A stretch of DNA of 34,233 nucleotides from an uncultured Pelagibacteraceae bacterium (lineage in GTDB: Bacteria > Pseudomonadota > Alphaproteobacteria > Pelagibacterales > Pelagibacteraceae), in NCBI GenBank assembly GCA_902547825.1, contig CACCPE010000001.1:92501-126733 (forward strand), written 5' to 3'. Below are positions 24,936 through 32,949 of this stretch, one piece after another. The notes under the pieces are model-generated. The model had not been told where the DNA came from. It did no database searches and saw only the letters and a list, made by a program, of their open reading frames with translations. A program made the position numbers and the translations under genes. Each line of letters starts with the position of its first letter. Within the stretch, counting starts at the first letter, position 1.

Positions 24936-25706
24936 ATGAAATATTTAAAAAAGTTTCTTAATAAAAATAAAACTGCATTCATTGTAGGTGGTTCTGGTTT
25001 TATTGGAAAAGAGGTTGCTAAAGCTATAATGGAGTCCAAAGCTAAAGTTATCAACTTAGACATAGTAAATAATCTGAAAAAATTTAAATCAATTAAATTT
25101 GAAAAATTTGATTGTTCAAAAATTAATGAGTTAGAAAAATCTTTTGAGAGAATTTTAAAGAAATACGGAAGCCCAGACATTTTTGTGAACTGTAGTTATC
25201 CGAGATCCCATGATTGGTCTGATAATTCTTTTTCAAAAGTAAATCTACAAACATATAAAAAAAATGTAGATATACATCTAAACTCTTATGTTTGGCTTGC
25301 TAAATTTGTAGCTGAAAAAATGATGAAGAGAAAAAAAGGTGGAAGTATTATTCAGTTTAGTTCCACTTATGGATTAGTTGGGCAAACAATGAAAATTTAC
25401 AAAGGGACTAACATTAGAGAGAGTATGACTTACTCTGTTATTAAAGGAGGCATAAGTAATTTAACGAGGCAGATGGCCTCTTATTACGGTAAGTACAATG
25501 TAAGAGTAAACTCAATATGCCCAGGGGGTATTCAAGCTAAATATATGTCAGAAAAATTTGTAAAAAATTATAATTCTGTAGTACCTCTAGGAAGACTTGG
25601 TCAAACAAGCGATGTAGCTTCTGCAGTTTTATTTCTTTCGTCAGATGCCTCCTCTTATATTACAGGCACGGATTTTTTGATCGACGGCGGTTGGACCTCA
25701 ATATAA
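24936..25706 (+). CDS. ptmA: PtmA-like SDR oxidoreductase
   Basis: This 256-residue classical SDR has the cofactor motif GGSGFIG (18-24), NCSYPR (85-90) in place of the usual NNAG, catalytic Ser143 and Tyr166-x3-Lys170 (YSVIK), and a standard RVNSICPGGI and TGTDFLIDGGWTS C-terminus. The NCSYPR substitution and the order cytidylyltransferase-PtmE-SDR match PtmA, an enzyme linked to legionaminic acid formation in Campylobacter flagellar glycosylation. Its precise reaction remains uncertain. It starts two bases after the ptmE stop. Confidence 0.8.
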   Translation: MKYLKKFLNKNKTAFIVGGSGFIGKEVAKAIMESKAKVINLDIVNNLKKFKSIKFEKFDCSKINELEKSFERILKKYGSPDIFVNCSYPRSHDWSDNSFSKVNLQTYKKNVDIHLNSYVWLAKFVAEKMMKRKKGGSIIQFSSTYGLVGQTMKIYKGTNIRESMTYSVIKGGISNLTRQMASYYGKYNVRVNSICPGGIQAKYMSEKFVKNYNSVVPLGRLGQTSDVASAVLFLSSDASSYITGTDFLIDGGWTSI

Positions 25707-25717
25707 AGATTAAACTA

Positions 25718-26380
25718 GTGAATATAGCTCTTATTCTTGCCAGGTTAGGTAGTAAAAGAATAAAATATAAAAATATAAAAAATTTTTTTGGAAAACCTAT
25801 CATTTATTATCCAATTAGAGCTTGCAAAAAAAGTAAAATTTTTGACAAAATATATGTATCTACTGAGAGTAGAAAAATAAAATCGATAGTGATAAAATAT
25901 GGCGCCTCGGTACCTTTTTTAAGACCTAAAAAATTAGCTGACAACAATACATCTACAATTAAAGTAATAAAACATTTTATAGATAAGATGAAATTTCAGG
26001 GAGATACTAACATTTGTTGCTTGTATCCAGCTACACCATTACTTAAACCAAATATTTTAAAAAAATTTTATAAACAATTTTTAAAAGATAAAAAAAATTT
26101 TTTAATACCAGCAATAGTCGCTAAATCAAAAGAAAAGAAAAAATTTACTATTAATAAAAATAATAAAATAAAAATAATTAAAAATTCTAATAAATTCTAT
26201 AAAGACTCTGGACAGTTTTATTTCGGTACTGCAAAGTTATTTAAAGCAAAAAAATCAATCTTAATGAGTGAAAGTTGTAAAATAATAAAATTGTCAAATA
26301 ATTTTGCTGTAGATGTTAATACTATGCAAGACTGGAAGTTAGTAAAAAAAATTTACAAAAAAGACATCAGAAATGTATAA
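25718..26380 (+). CDS. pseF: PseF: pseudaminic acid cytidylyltransferase
   Basis: This 220-residue CMP-sugar synthetase makes CMP-pseudaminic acid. The start NIALILARLGSKRI carries the nucleotide-binding loop with Leu in place of the first Gly of the usual RGGSKR. Further PseF traits are GKPIIYYPIRACKKS, VSTESRKI, VPFLRPKKLADNNT, CLYPATPLL and KDSGQFYFG. GTG at 25718 is preferred because it aligns with the family start; an in-frame TTG at 25691 would overlap ptmA. The following LIC12162-type gene overlaps its stop, suggesting that the CMP-sugar made here is handed to that transferase. Confidence 0.83.
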   Translation: MNIALILARLGSKRIKYKNIKNFFGKPIIYYPIRACKKSKIFDKIYVSTESRKIKSIVIKYGASVPFLRPKKLADNNTSTIKVIKHFIDKMKFQGDTNICCLYPATPLLKPNILKKFYKQFLKDKKNFLIPAIVAKSKEKKKFTINKNNKIKIIKNSNKFYKDSGQFYFGTAKLFKAKKSILMSESCKIIKLSNNFAVDVNTMQDWKLVKKIYKKDIRNV

Positions 26381-28061
26381 TAATCAAAATTTTACTTATT
26401 TAAATTATTTCGATTGGAATTTAAATGAAAGTAACGTAAGTGAAAAAAAATTAAAATTTTTCTCTAAAAATTTTGACTTTCTTGTTTCAAGCTCAAGGAT
26501 TGAAAAAACAATTAAATTTTCATTTAAATTTGCTAAGCAAATAATAAAATCAAATATTTCTAATCTTAATAAAATTCACAATTTAAAATTGAACACTAAA
26601 ACATATGAATTTTTATTTCTTCCATGGTGTTACGAAGTTATTTCTCATTCTTATATATTATGGCAAATAGTTACGATTTATAAAAGTAGAAATTTAAAAA
26701 TAAACAAAATAAATTTGTCTACAATATTATCTTCCCAGGCTAATTTTAAATCTAGTTCTTTAAAGACAAATTATTGGCTCCTTTACAAAATTTTGAATTA
26801 TAAAAATATTAAATATAAAAAATTAAAAGAAATTGATTATGAGCCTAGACAAATTTTTCCAAGAGAAAATTTTAAATCTAAAATAAAAAGTCTCTTCAAT
26901 TTTTTAAGATTTGTTTTTAAACCAAGGTTAGTAATTTCAGATATAGGGATTCCTTTATTTCAAGAATTTTTATTAAATATAAAATTAGGCCAAGTCCCAA
27001 TTATATTTGAAACCTCAAATATAAAACTAAAAAAATATGATATTAAATTAAGAGATAAACTATCAAATTACAAAAAAATTAAAGGAAAAAAAAATTTTGT
27101 AAATTTCTTCAAAGAAATTTTTCCTTACATTATACCGATTGAATTCTTAGAGTCTTTTAAAGAGTTATACAACTATTCAAAAGATAAAAAATCTGCAGGT
27201 AACCAACAATATAAAATATTAACTCAAAATATTTATCCAAACATCAGAAGAGCAATAATGGCAAAGTATATCCAGAATAAATCCAAGTTATATATATTGC
27301 AGCATGGTGGTGGATATGGAACCGCAAAGTTAAATCACGGAGAAATTATCGAGGAATATTTGGCTGACCAATTTCTTTCATGGGGCTGGCTACAAAAAGG
27401 TAAAAAAGTGAAAAAATTTTTTAATGTACAATCAATTAGGTATAGAAAAATTAAGAAAAAAAAAAGTAATAAAATTGTAATATTTTTCAACACAGAAACA
27501 AATTTTTTCAATAAAGCTGGATATTGGCCTATATTTAATTTTCAAAGAATTTCAAAAAATTATGCTGTAAAAAAAATTATAAAAAATTTAGATCATGATA
27601 AAAAAAATATACTTACCTTAAGATATCATGAAAGAGGCTTTAGACGGAGCGGGATAAATATAAATAAGAAATTTTTTGGAAAATATTTAAATTATGATAA
27701 TGCAGTTTATCATTGGAGCGAAAGTATTTCACAGAATGATTTGACAATACATGAAAATATTAATGGAACTAGTTGGCTTGATACTTTTTCAAAAGGTGTG
27801 CCAACTTTAATTTTAGTTGATGAAAGAATATATAAAATCAGAAGAGAATTTAAAAAATATTATGAAAAATTAAAAGAGAAAAATATTATTTTCACCGACC
27901 CTAAAAAACTAGCAAATTTTATTAATGATAATTTTAAGAATATTAATCATTATTGGACATCAAGAGCAATAGATAGTCTTAGAAAAAAAATTGTAAAACA
28001 ATATTGCAATAAGGAAGACAAGCCGTTTGAAAAGTTAAAAAGACTTTTAAAGGATGATTAA
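26373..28061 (+). CDS. LIC12162-family putative surface-glycan transferase
   Basis: This 562-residue cytosolic protein matches the LIC12162 family of putative transferases known from Leptospira and other surface-polysaccharide loci. Visible signatures are the N-terminal tryptophan/tyrosine-rich part (FLFLPWCYEVISHSYILWQ, about 86-104), the QHGGGYGTAKLNHGE motif (about 310-324) followed by LADQFLSWGW, and a C-terminal HENINGTSWLDTFSKGVPT block like the donor-binding region of GT-B and CDP-glycerol transferases. No membrane segment is obvious. Overlap with pseF makes it a candidate CMP-nonulosonic acid glycosyltransferase; that function is inference. Confidence 0.7.
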   Translation: MYNNQNFTYLNYFDWNLNESNVSEKKLKFFSKNFDFLVSSSRIEKTIKFSFKFAKQIIKSNISNLNKIHNLKLNTKTYEFLFLPWCYEVISHSYILWQIVTIYKSRNLKINKINLSTILSSQANFKSSSLKTNYWLLYKILNYKNIKYKKLKEIDYEPRQIFPRENFKSKIKSLFNFLRFVFKPRLVISDIGIPLFQEFLLNIKLGQVPIIFETSNIKLKKYDIKLRDKLSNYKKIKGKKNFVNFFKEIFPYIIPIEFLESFKELYNYSKDKKSAGNQQYKILTQNIYPNIRRAIMAKYIQNKSKLYILQHGGGYGTAKLNHGEIIEEYLADQFLSWGWLQKGKKVKKFFNVQSIRYRKIKKKKSNKIVIFFNTETNFFNKAGYWPIFNFQRISKNYAVKKIIKNLDHDKKNILTLRYHERGFRRSGININKKFFGKYLNYDNAVYHWSESISQNDLTIHENINGTSWLDTFSKGVPTLILVDERIYKIRREFKKYYEKLKEKNIIFTDPKKLANFINDNFKNINHYWTSRAIDSLRKKIVKQYCNKEDKPFEKLKRLLKDD

Positions 28062-28692
28062 AAAAAATTATATAGTTTTTAAAAGAAAAAAAAAATATTT
28101 AGATTGTGCGAAATTTATTTTAAAAAAAATTTTTCAAAATAAACATAAAAAAATAATTCTTACAGGGGGTAAATCAGTAAAAAAAATTTATAAAAACCTT
28201 TTTGGATATCTTATTAAGGTTAAATTTAAATTAGATATTTTCCTTTCAGATGAACGATGCCTGAAATTTGGTAACAAAAATCTAAATGCTAATATTTTCA
28301 AAAATAAATTTAATAATTCATTAGTGAAATTTCATCCAATAATCAAAAAAAAAACAAGTTTTCTTAGTGCAGCCAAAGTTTACAACAAAGTTCTTCCAAA
28401 AAATCCAGCAATAATTTTGTTATCTGTAGGTGACGATGGACACATAGCATCAATTTTTAATAAATCGAAGGCAATTAAATCAAATAAAAATGTTTTATTT
28501 ATGAAAAAAAAATATAAAAAATATCAAAGAATTACAGCAACATTAAATTATCTTAAAAATAAAAAAAATATATTTTTATTATGTAAGGGAAGAAAAAGAT
28601 TAAGAATTTTTGAAAAGTCATTAAGAACTAAAAATGAAGTTTTATATCTTTTGAATAAAATAAACTCAAATATAAAACTAATTCTGGTTTGA
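28054..28692 (+). CDS. 6-phosphogluconolactonase/glucosamine-6-phosphate isomerase-like protein
   Basis: This 212-residue protein has the NagB/6-phosphogluconolactonase fold: LTGGKS (36-41) binds phosphate, SDERC (65-69) and VGDDGH (125-130) are the SDERW and G-x-DGHTASLF equivalents, and a late RIT block is also typical. It is a little shorter than the usual 230-250 residues. In this context it could hydrolyse a sugar lactone or isomerise an amino-sugar phosphate feeding the downstream module, rather than serve the pentose phosphate pathway. It overlaps the LIC12162-type gene by eight bases. Confidence 0.75.
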   Translation: MIKKNYIVFKRKKKYLDCAKFILKKIFQNKHKKIILTGGKSVKKIYKNLFGYLIKVKFKLDIFLSDERCLKFGNKNLNANIFKNKFNNSLVKFHPIIKKKTSFLSAAKVYNKVLPKNPAIILLSVGDDGHIASIFNKSKAIKSNKNVLFMKKKYKKYQRITATLNYLKNKKNIFLLCKGRKRLRIFEKSLRTKNEVLYLLNKINSNIKLILV

Positions 28693-28708
28693 AAAAAGGA
28701 ACATACTC

Positions 28709-29572
28709 ATGAAATGTCTTGTAACAGGTGGAAGTGGATTTTTAGGTTCACACGTAGCTGATGAATTATCGAATAATAATCACGAAGTTATAATTTATGA
28801 TAAAAAAAAATCACGCTGGATTAGAAAAGATCAAAAAATGATTATTGGAGACATAAACGACGTGAGAAAACTTAATTCAATTGTAAAAAAAAGTGATTAT
28901 GTATTTCATTTTGCTGGTTTGTCCGATTTGAATGATGCGATTAATAAGCCATCAGAGACTGCTACAAATAATATTTTAGCTACTATCAATTTACTAAAGA
29001 TGTGTAAAAAGTTTAAAATAAAAAGATTTATTTATGCTAGCTCAATTTATGTTCTTAGTGAGCAAGGCGGATTTTACAGAGTAAGTAAAAAGGCCTCTGA
29101 AGAGTACATAGAGGAATTTTCAAAAAGATTACAATTGAAGTTTACTGTTTTAAGGTACGGAACATTATTTGGGCCAAGGTCTAACAATCAAAACGGTGTA
29201 AGAAAGATTATATACAATGCTGTAAAAAGAAGAAAAGTTGTTTATGATGGTTCAAAGAAAAGTGAGAGAAAATATATAAATGTAAAAGATGCATCTAGAA
29301 TTACTGCCCAAGTACTTAAAAAAAAATATGAGAATAAATACCTAAATGTATTTGGTTCCAAAAAAATAAAAGTAAAAGATTTTCTACTTAAAATAAAAAA
29401 AGTTTTAGGAATAAATAGTAAAATTAAATTTAAAAACAAAAAAATCTTAGGTCATTATGTTTCTAACCCATCTACTTTTAAATTTAAAAAAGGTCAAAAT
29501 ATTTCTGCATCTAGTTACAAAAATTTTGAAAAAAATATTAAAGAAATTATTGAAGAAATTCAAAATTCATGA
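28709..29572 (+). CDS. NAD-dependent epimerase/dehydratase
   Basis: The 287-residue extended SDR has TGGSGFLGSH (6-15), the catalytic pair Tyr123-x3-Lys127 (YRVSK), SSIYV as the Ser region, and YGTLFGPRS (near 149-157) in the substrate loop. It is shorter than UDP-glucose 4-epimerases because the C-terminal domain is compact. It probably alters a nucleotide-activated sugar; exact activity is unknown. AAGGA at 28696-28700 gives a clear ribosome binding site, one of the few in the operon. Its stop overlaps the start of the kinase-nucleotidyltransferase gene (ATGA). Confidence 0.78.
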   Translation: MKCLVTGGSGFLGSHVADELSNNNHEVIIYDKKKSRWIRKDQKMIIGDINDVRKLNSIVKKSDYVFHFAGLSDLNDAINKPSETATNNILATINLLKMCKKFKIKRFIYASSIYVLSEQGGFYRVSKKASEEYIEEFSKRLQLKFTVLRYGTLFGPRSNNQNGVRKIIYNAVKRRKVVYDGSKKSERKYINVKDASRITAQVLKKKYENKYLNVFGSKKIKVKDFLLKIKKVLGINSKIKFKNKKILGHYVSNPSTFKFKKGQNISASSYKNFEKNIKEIIEEIQNS

Positions 29573-30348
29573 AAAAAAAGATATTAATTATGGGGCTTCC
29601 TGGCTCTGGAAAAACTTTTTTAGCTAAAAAGTTAGCTACTAAGTTAAAAGCCGATTGGTTTAACGCAGATCAGGTAAGAGCCAAATTTAATGATTGGGAC
29701 TTTACAAAAGATGGAATTATCCGTCAGGTAAAAAGAATGAAAATTTTGGCTGATAAGTCAAAGAAAAAATACGTAGTTTCAGACTTTGTATGTCCTTTAG
29801 AAGAGCAATTTAAAATTTTCAAGCCAAATATTATAATTTGGATGGATACAATTAAAAAAAGCAGATATTCAAAAATGAATAAAATTTTTCAAAAGCCTAA
29901 AAAATACGATTTTAGGATAACAAATAAAGATGCGAATTTTTGGTGCAAGATTATAATTGATAAACTCTTTCCTTATAAATGGGATAATAAAAAACCCACT
30001 TCTCTTCTCTTAGGTAGGTGGCAACCATTTCATTATGGCCACTATCAGCTTTTTCTTAAAGCTATGAAAAAAACAGATCAAGTAGTTTTTTATGTAAAAG
30101 ATGTAAATGGAATTGGTGATAATCCCTTTTCATTTAAAAAAATTAAAAAGATAATTAATAAAAAATTGGAAAAAATGTTCAAAGCTAGATACAAAATAAA
30201 CCTTGCACCTAATATAGATTATATTTTATATGGAAGGAAGGTTGGATATAAAATAAAAAAAATTAACTTAGAAAAAAAAATACAAAAAATTTCTGGTACA
30301 AATATTAGAAAATTGATGAGAAAAAAAGGGATTTTAAAAAAATTATGA
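29569..30348 (+). CDS. APS-kinase-like P-loop kinase fused to HxGH nucleotidyltransferase
   Basis: The 259-residue protein joins two catalytic domains. The N-terminal part (about 1-135) is an adenylylsulfate-kinase-like P-loop fold with GLPGSGKT at 9-16 and NADQVR at 32-37, where APS kinases have DGDNVR. The C-terminal part (about 143-259) is a cytidylyl/adenylyltransferase with GRWQPFHYGH at 149-158 (His155 and His158 forming HxGH) and SGTNIR at 242-247 as the second nucleotide-binding motif. A protein that phosphorylates a small molecule and then couples it to a nucleotide is suggested. True sulfate activation is less likely because the ATP sulfurylase fold is missing. Overlaps couple it to genes on both sides. 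Confidence 0.8.
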   Translation: MKKKILIMGLPGSGKTFLAKKLATKLKADWFNADQVRAKFNDWDFTKDGIIRQVKRMKILADKSKKKYVVSDFVCPLEEQFKIFKPNIIIWMDTIKKSRYSKMNKIFQKPKKYDFRITNKDANFWCKIIIDKLFPYKWDNKKPTSLLLGRWQPFHYGHYQLFLKAMKKTDQVVFYVKDVNGIGDNPFSFKKIKKIINKKLEKMFKARYKINLAPNIDYILYGRKVGYKIKKINLEKKIQKISGTNIRKLMRKKGILKKL

Positions 30349-31070
30349 TAGTTGCATTAATGATTGGTAGAAAAGGTAGCAGAGGATTCAAAGGCAAAAA
30401 TACTTTTAAAGTATTAAAAAAGGCAATGTGCGAATATCCAATTATGGCTGCAAAAAAATCAAAATATGTAAAAAAAATTTATGTCGCTACAGATTGCCCG
30501 AAAATAAAAAAAATTTGTAAAAAATATAACGTTAATTTTATAAATAGACCTAAATATTTAAATAACTCAAAAGCTTTGGGAGATCATGTATTCGAGTACT
30601 CATATTTTCAAATCAAGAAATTACTAAAGCCTAAAAAAGTAAAGATAATTGTTTTACTTTTTGCTAATGCACCAACTATTACTCATAAAATGATTGATAA
30701 AGGAATTCATATTCTAAAGAAAGATAGAAATTGTGACTCTGCCGTCTCAACTTCCGTGTACAATATGTGGAGTCCACTTAGAGCTAGAAAGCTTAATAAA
30801 AAAGGGTACTTAAGACCATTTGTTCCTTTCGAAACGTTTGGAAATCCAAAGACTCTAAATTGTGATAGAGACTCCCAAGGCAATGTTTATTTTGCTGATA
30901 TGTCGGTATCAGTAGTTAGGTCAAAATGTTTGGAGAGTCTTAAAAGTGGATTATTGCCACAAAAATGGATGGGAAAAAAGATTAAAGCAATATATTCTTC
31001 TGCTGGATGCGATGTTGATTACAAATGGCAAATACCATCGGTAGAATATTGGTTAAAAAAAAATAAATAA
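30345..31070 (+). CDS. Third CMP-sugar synthetase-like cytidylyltransferase
   Basis: This 241-residue protein belongs to the acylneuraminate cytidylyltransferase superfamily: LMIGRKGSRGFKGKN (5-19) replaces the usual ARGGSKGI-x-x-KN loop, and MCEYPIMAAKKSKY, VATDCPKI, LLFANAPTITHKMI and a late CDVDYKWQ block align in order. The changed loop (GRKGSRG) sets it apart from the LegF and PseF paralogues, and it is embedded in the unassigned module with the kinase fusion and radical SAM genes. It may activate a different acid sugar as its CMP (or another NMP) derivative. Its start overlaps the preceding stop (ATGA). Confidence 0.75.
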   Translation: MIVALMIGRKGSRGFKGKNTFKVLKKAMCEYPIMAAKKSKYVKKIYVATDCPKIKKICKKYNVNFINRPKYLNNSKALGDHVFEYSYFQIKKLLKPKKVKIIVLLFANAPTITHKMIDKGIHILKKDRNCDSAVSTSVYNMWSPLRARKLNKKGYLRPFVPFETFGNPKTLNCDRDSQGNVYFADMSVSVVRSKCLESLKSGLLPQKWMGKKIKAIYSSAGCDVDYKWQIPSVEYWLKKNK

Positions 31071-31071
31071 T

Positions 31072-32229
31072 ATGTCAATTTTTAAAGAATATAAGAAATT
31101 AAATAGTTTTAACGAATTTGTCTCAAAAAATATTGAAAATGATCAAAACTTAATTTTGAAAAAAATTAAAACGGCCCTTTCTAATAGTATTAATTACGAT
31201 TCTCTTTCAATAAAACAAAAAGAAATTTTAGCAATTGTTAAAAAAGATTTGTTTGAGGATAATTTAGGTAATGAAATTAAATTTAAACTTTCAAAACATG
31301 TAATTGAAGAAATAAAAAGACTTGAAGAAAAAAAAATTCCTTTATATCTAGTTCATAGATATAGGTATGAAGTTTATCCTGAAAAATTAATTTTAGATGA
31401 TTATCCCCCCTATTTACAAATAGAGCCAAGTTCAATTTGTAATTACAGATGTGTTTTTTGTTTTGAAACAGATAAAACTTTTACAGACAAAAAAGCGGGA
31501 TTTATGGGAACAATGAATTTTGATTTATTTAAAAAAATTATTGATCAAGCTGAGGGAAATATTGAATTTTTATCTCTAGCGTCCAGAGGTGAACCTTTAA
31601 TCTGTAAAGATATTGTAAAGATGTTTAATTATACAGAGGACAAGTTTTTAAACCTTAAAGTAAATACTAATGCTTCACTTTTAACCGAGGAAAAAATTCA
31701 TGCAATTCTAAGTGGAGGAGTGGGAACAATAGTTTTTTCAGCAGACGCAGCGGACGCAAAACTATACTCAAAACTTAGAGTAAATGGAAAACTTGATAGA
31801 GTTTTGAAAAATATTGAGATGTTTAAAGATATTAAAGAAAAAAAATATCCAAATAACAGAATTATTACTCGTGTATCTGGCGTAAGAGTAAACAATGAAC
31901 AGTCGATAGACTCAATGACTAAATTATGGGGCGAACTCGTCGACCAAGTTGCTTTTGTTGACTATAATCCTTGGGAAAATGTGTATGTTAGTAAAGAAAG
32001 TAATATAAAAAAACCATGTTCTGATTTATGGCGAAGAATGTTTGTTTGGTGGGATGGAAAAACAAATCCGTGCGATACAGATTATAAATCTATCTTGTCA
32101 CCAGGTGGTTTTGAACAAAATAGCCTAAAAGATTTATGGAAATCAAAAGCATATAGTAAACTCAGGGAACAGCACATTAAAAATGAGAGAAAAAAACTTT
32201 TCCCATGTAAGAATTGTTACGTAACTTAA
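31072..32229 (+). CDS. Radical SAM/SPASM-domain enzyme
   Basis: This 385-residue protein has the radical SAM cluster motif Cys123-x3-Cys127-x2-Cys130 in PSSICNYRCVFC, an extended N-terminal helical region (1-110), LASRGEPL as the SAM-binding strand, VNTNASLL, and a C-terminal SPASM-like region with PCSDLWRRMFVWWDG, NPCDTDYK and PCKNC, providing ligands for at least one auxiliary Fe-S cluster. Such enzymes perform radical dehydrogenation, epimerisation or peptide modification. In this sugar module it could oxidise or rearrange a sugar or a substituent; no precursor peptide gene was seen nearby. The function is undetermined. Confidence 0.82.
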   Translation: MSIFKEYKKLNSFNEFVSKNIENDQNLILKKIKTALSNSINYDSLSIKQKEILAIVKKDLFEDNLGNEIKFKLSKHVIEEIKRLEEKKIPLYLVHRYRYEVYPEKLILDDYPPYLQIEPSSICNYRCVFCFETDKTFTDKKAGFMGTMNFDLFKKIIDQAEGNIEFLSLASRGEPLICKDIVKMFNYTEDKFLNLKVNTNASLLTEEKIHAILSGGVGTIVFSADAADAKLYSKLRVNGKLDRVLKNIEMFKDIKEKKYPNNRIITRVSGVRVNNEQSIDSMTKLWGELVDQVAFVDYNPWENVYVSKESNIKKPCSDLWRRMFVWWDGKTNPCDTDYKSILSPGGFEQNSLKDLWKSKAYSKLREQHIKNERKKLFPCKNCYVT

Positions 32230-32230
32230 A

Positions 32231-32947
32231 ATGAGTTTGAAAAAAATATTAATATTGGGAGCAAGCTCAGATATAGGATTTAAAACTATTAATTTATTTT
32301 TAGAAGATGGATGGGAAGTTTTTGCACATTTTAATAAAAATGAAAAAAAACTTCAATATCTTAAAAATGATTTCGAGAAAATAAATCTTATTAAATATGA
32401 TTTCAAAAATACAAAAAATTTAGAATCTCAAATTAAAAAAAAATTTAATCACGGCTATCATTCAATAATCAATTTAATTGGATTTATAGATAATAAAAGT
32501 TATATGAAATCTAAAATGAAAGATACAATAACATCAATAACAATTAACGCCCTTGCACCTAATTTAGTTATAAGAAATAATTTACAATTTATGATTAAAA
32601 ATAAGTGGGGGAGAATTGTTAATGGCTCAGCATTAGGAATACCTTATGGAGGTGGTGAGTATTCTTACAACTATAACTTATCTAAACATTGTTTAGAATT
32701 CATTCCGGGAAAATTCAAATTACTAGCTAAAAATAATATTTTAATTAATAATCTTAGAATTGGTCATACAGATACAAAAATTCATAAAAGAATGAAAAAA
32801 ACTCTTTTTGGTAAAAAAAGAGTAAAATTAATACCATTAAATAGAATGGCGACGCCAGAGGAAATGGCAAACTATCTATTTTTTCTAGGGAGTGAAAAAA
32901 ACTCCTATATGACTAATCAAACAGTTTCTTCTACTGGAGGAGAGTAG
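32231..32947 (+). CDS. Short-chain dehydrogenase/reductase
   Basis: This 238-residue classical SDR has LGASSDIG at 9-16, NLIGF (81-85) in place of NNAG, catalytic Ser133, Tyr148-x3-Lys152 (YNLSK), and a C-terminal MTNQTVSSTGG block where most SDRs have ITGQ-x-x-x-x-DGG. It resembles FabG-type reductases in layout but lies with the radical SAM and TIM-barrel genes and so probably reduces or oxidises a sugar intermediate. GGAGG near its 3' end (32936-32940) appears to serve as the ribosome binding site of the next gene. Confidence 0.8.
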   Translation: MSLKKILILGASSDIGFKTINLFLEDGWEVFAHFNKNEKKLQYLKNDFEKINLIKYDFKNTKNLESQIKKKFNHGYHSIINLIGFIDNKSYMKSKMKDTITSITINALAPNLVIRNNLQFMIKNKWGRIVNGSALGIPYGGGEYSYNYNLSKHCLEFIPGKFKLLAKNNILINNLRIGHTDTKIHKRMKKTLFGKKRVKLIPLNRMATPEEMANYLFFLGSEKNSYMTNQTVSSTGGE

Positions 32948-32949
32948 TT

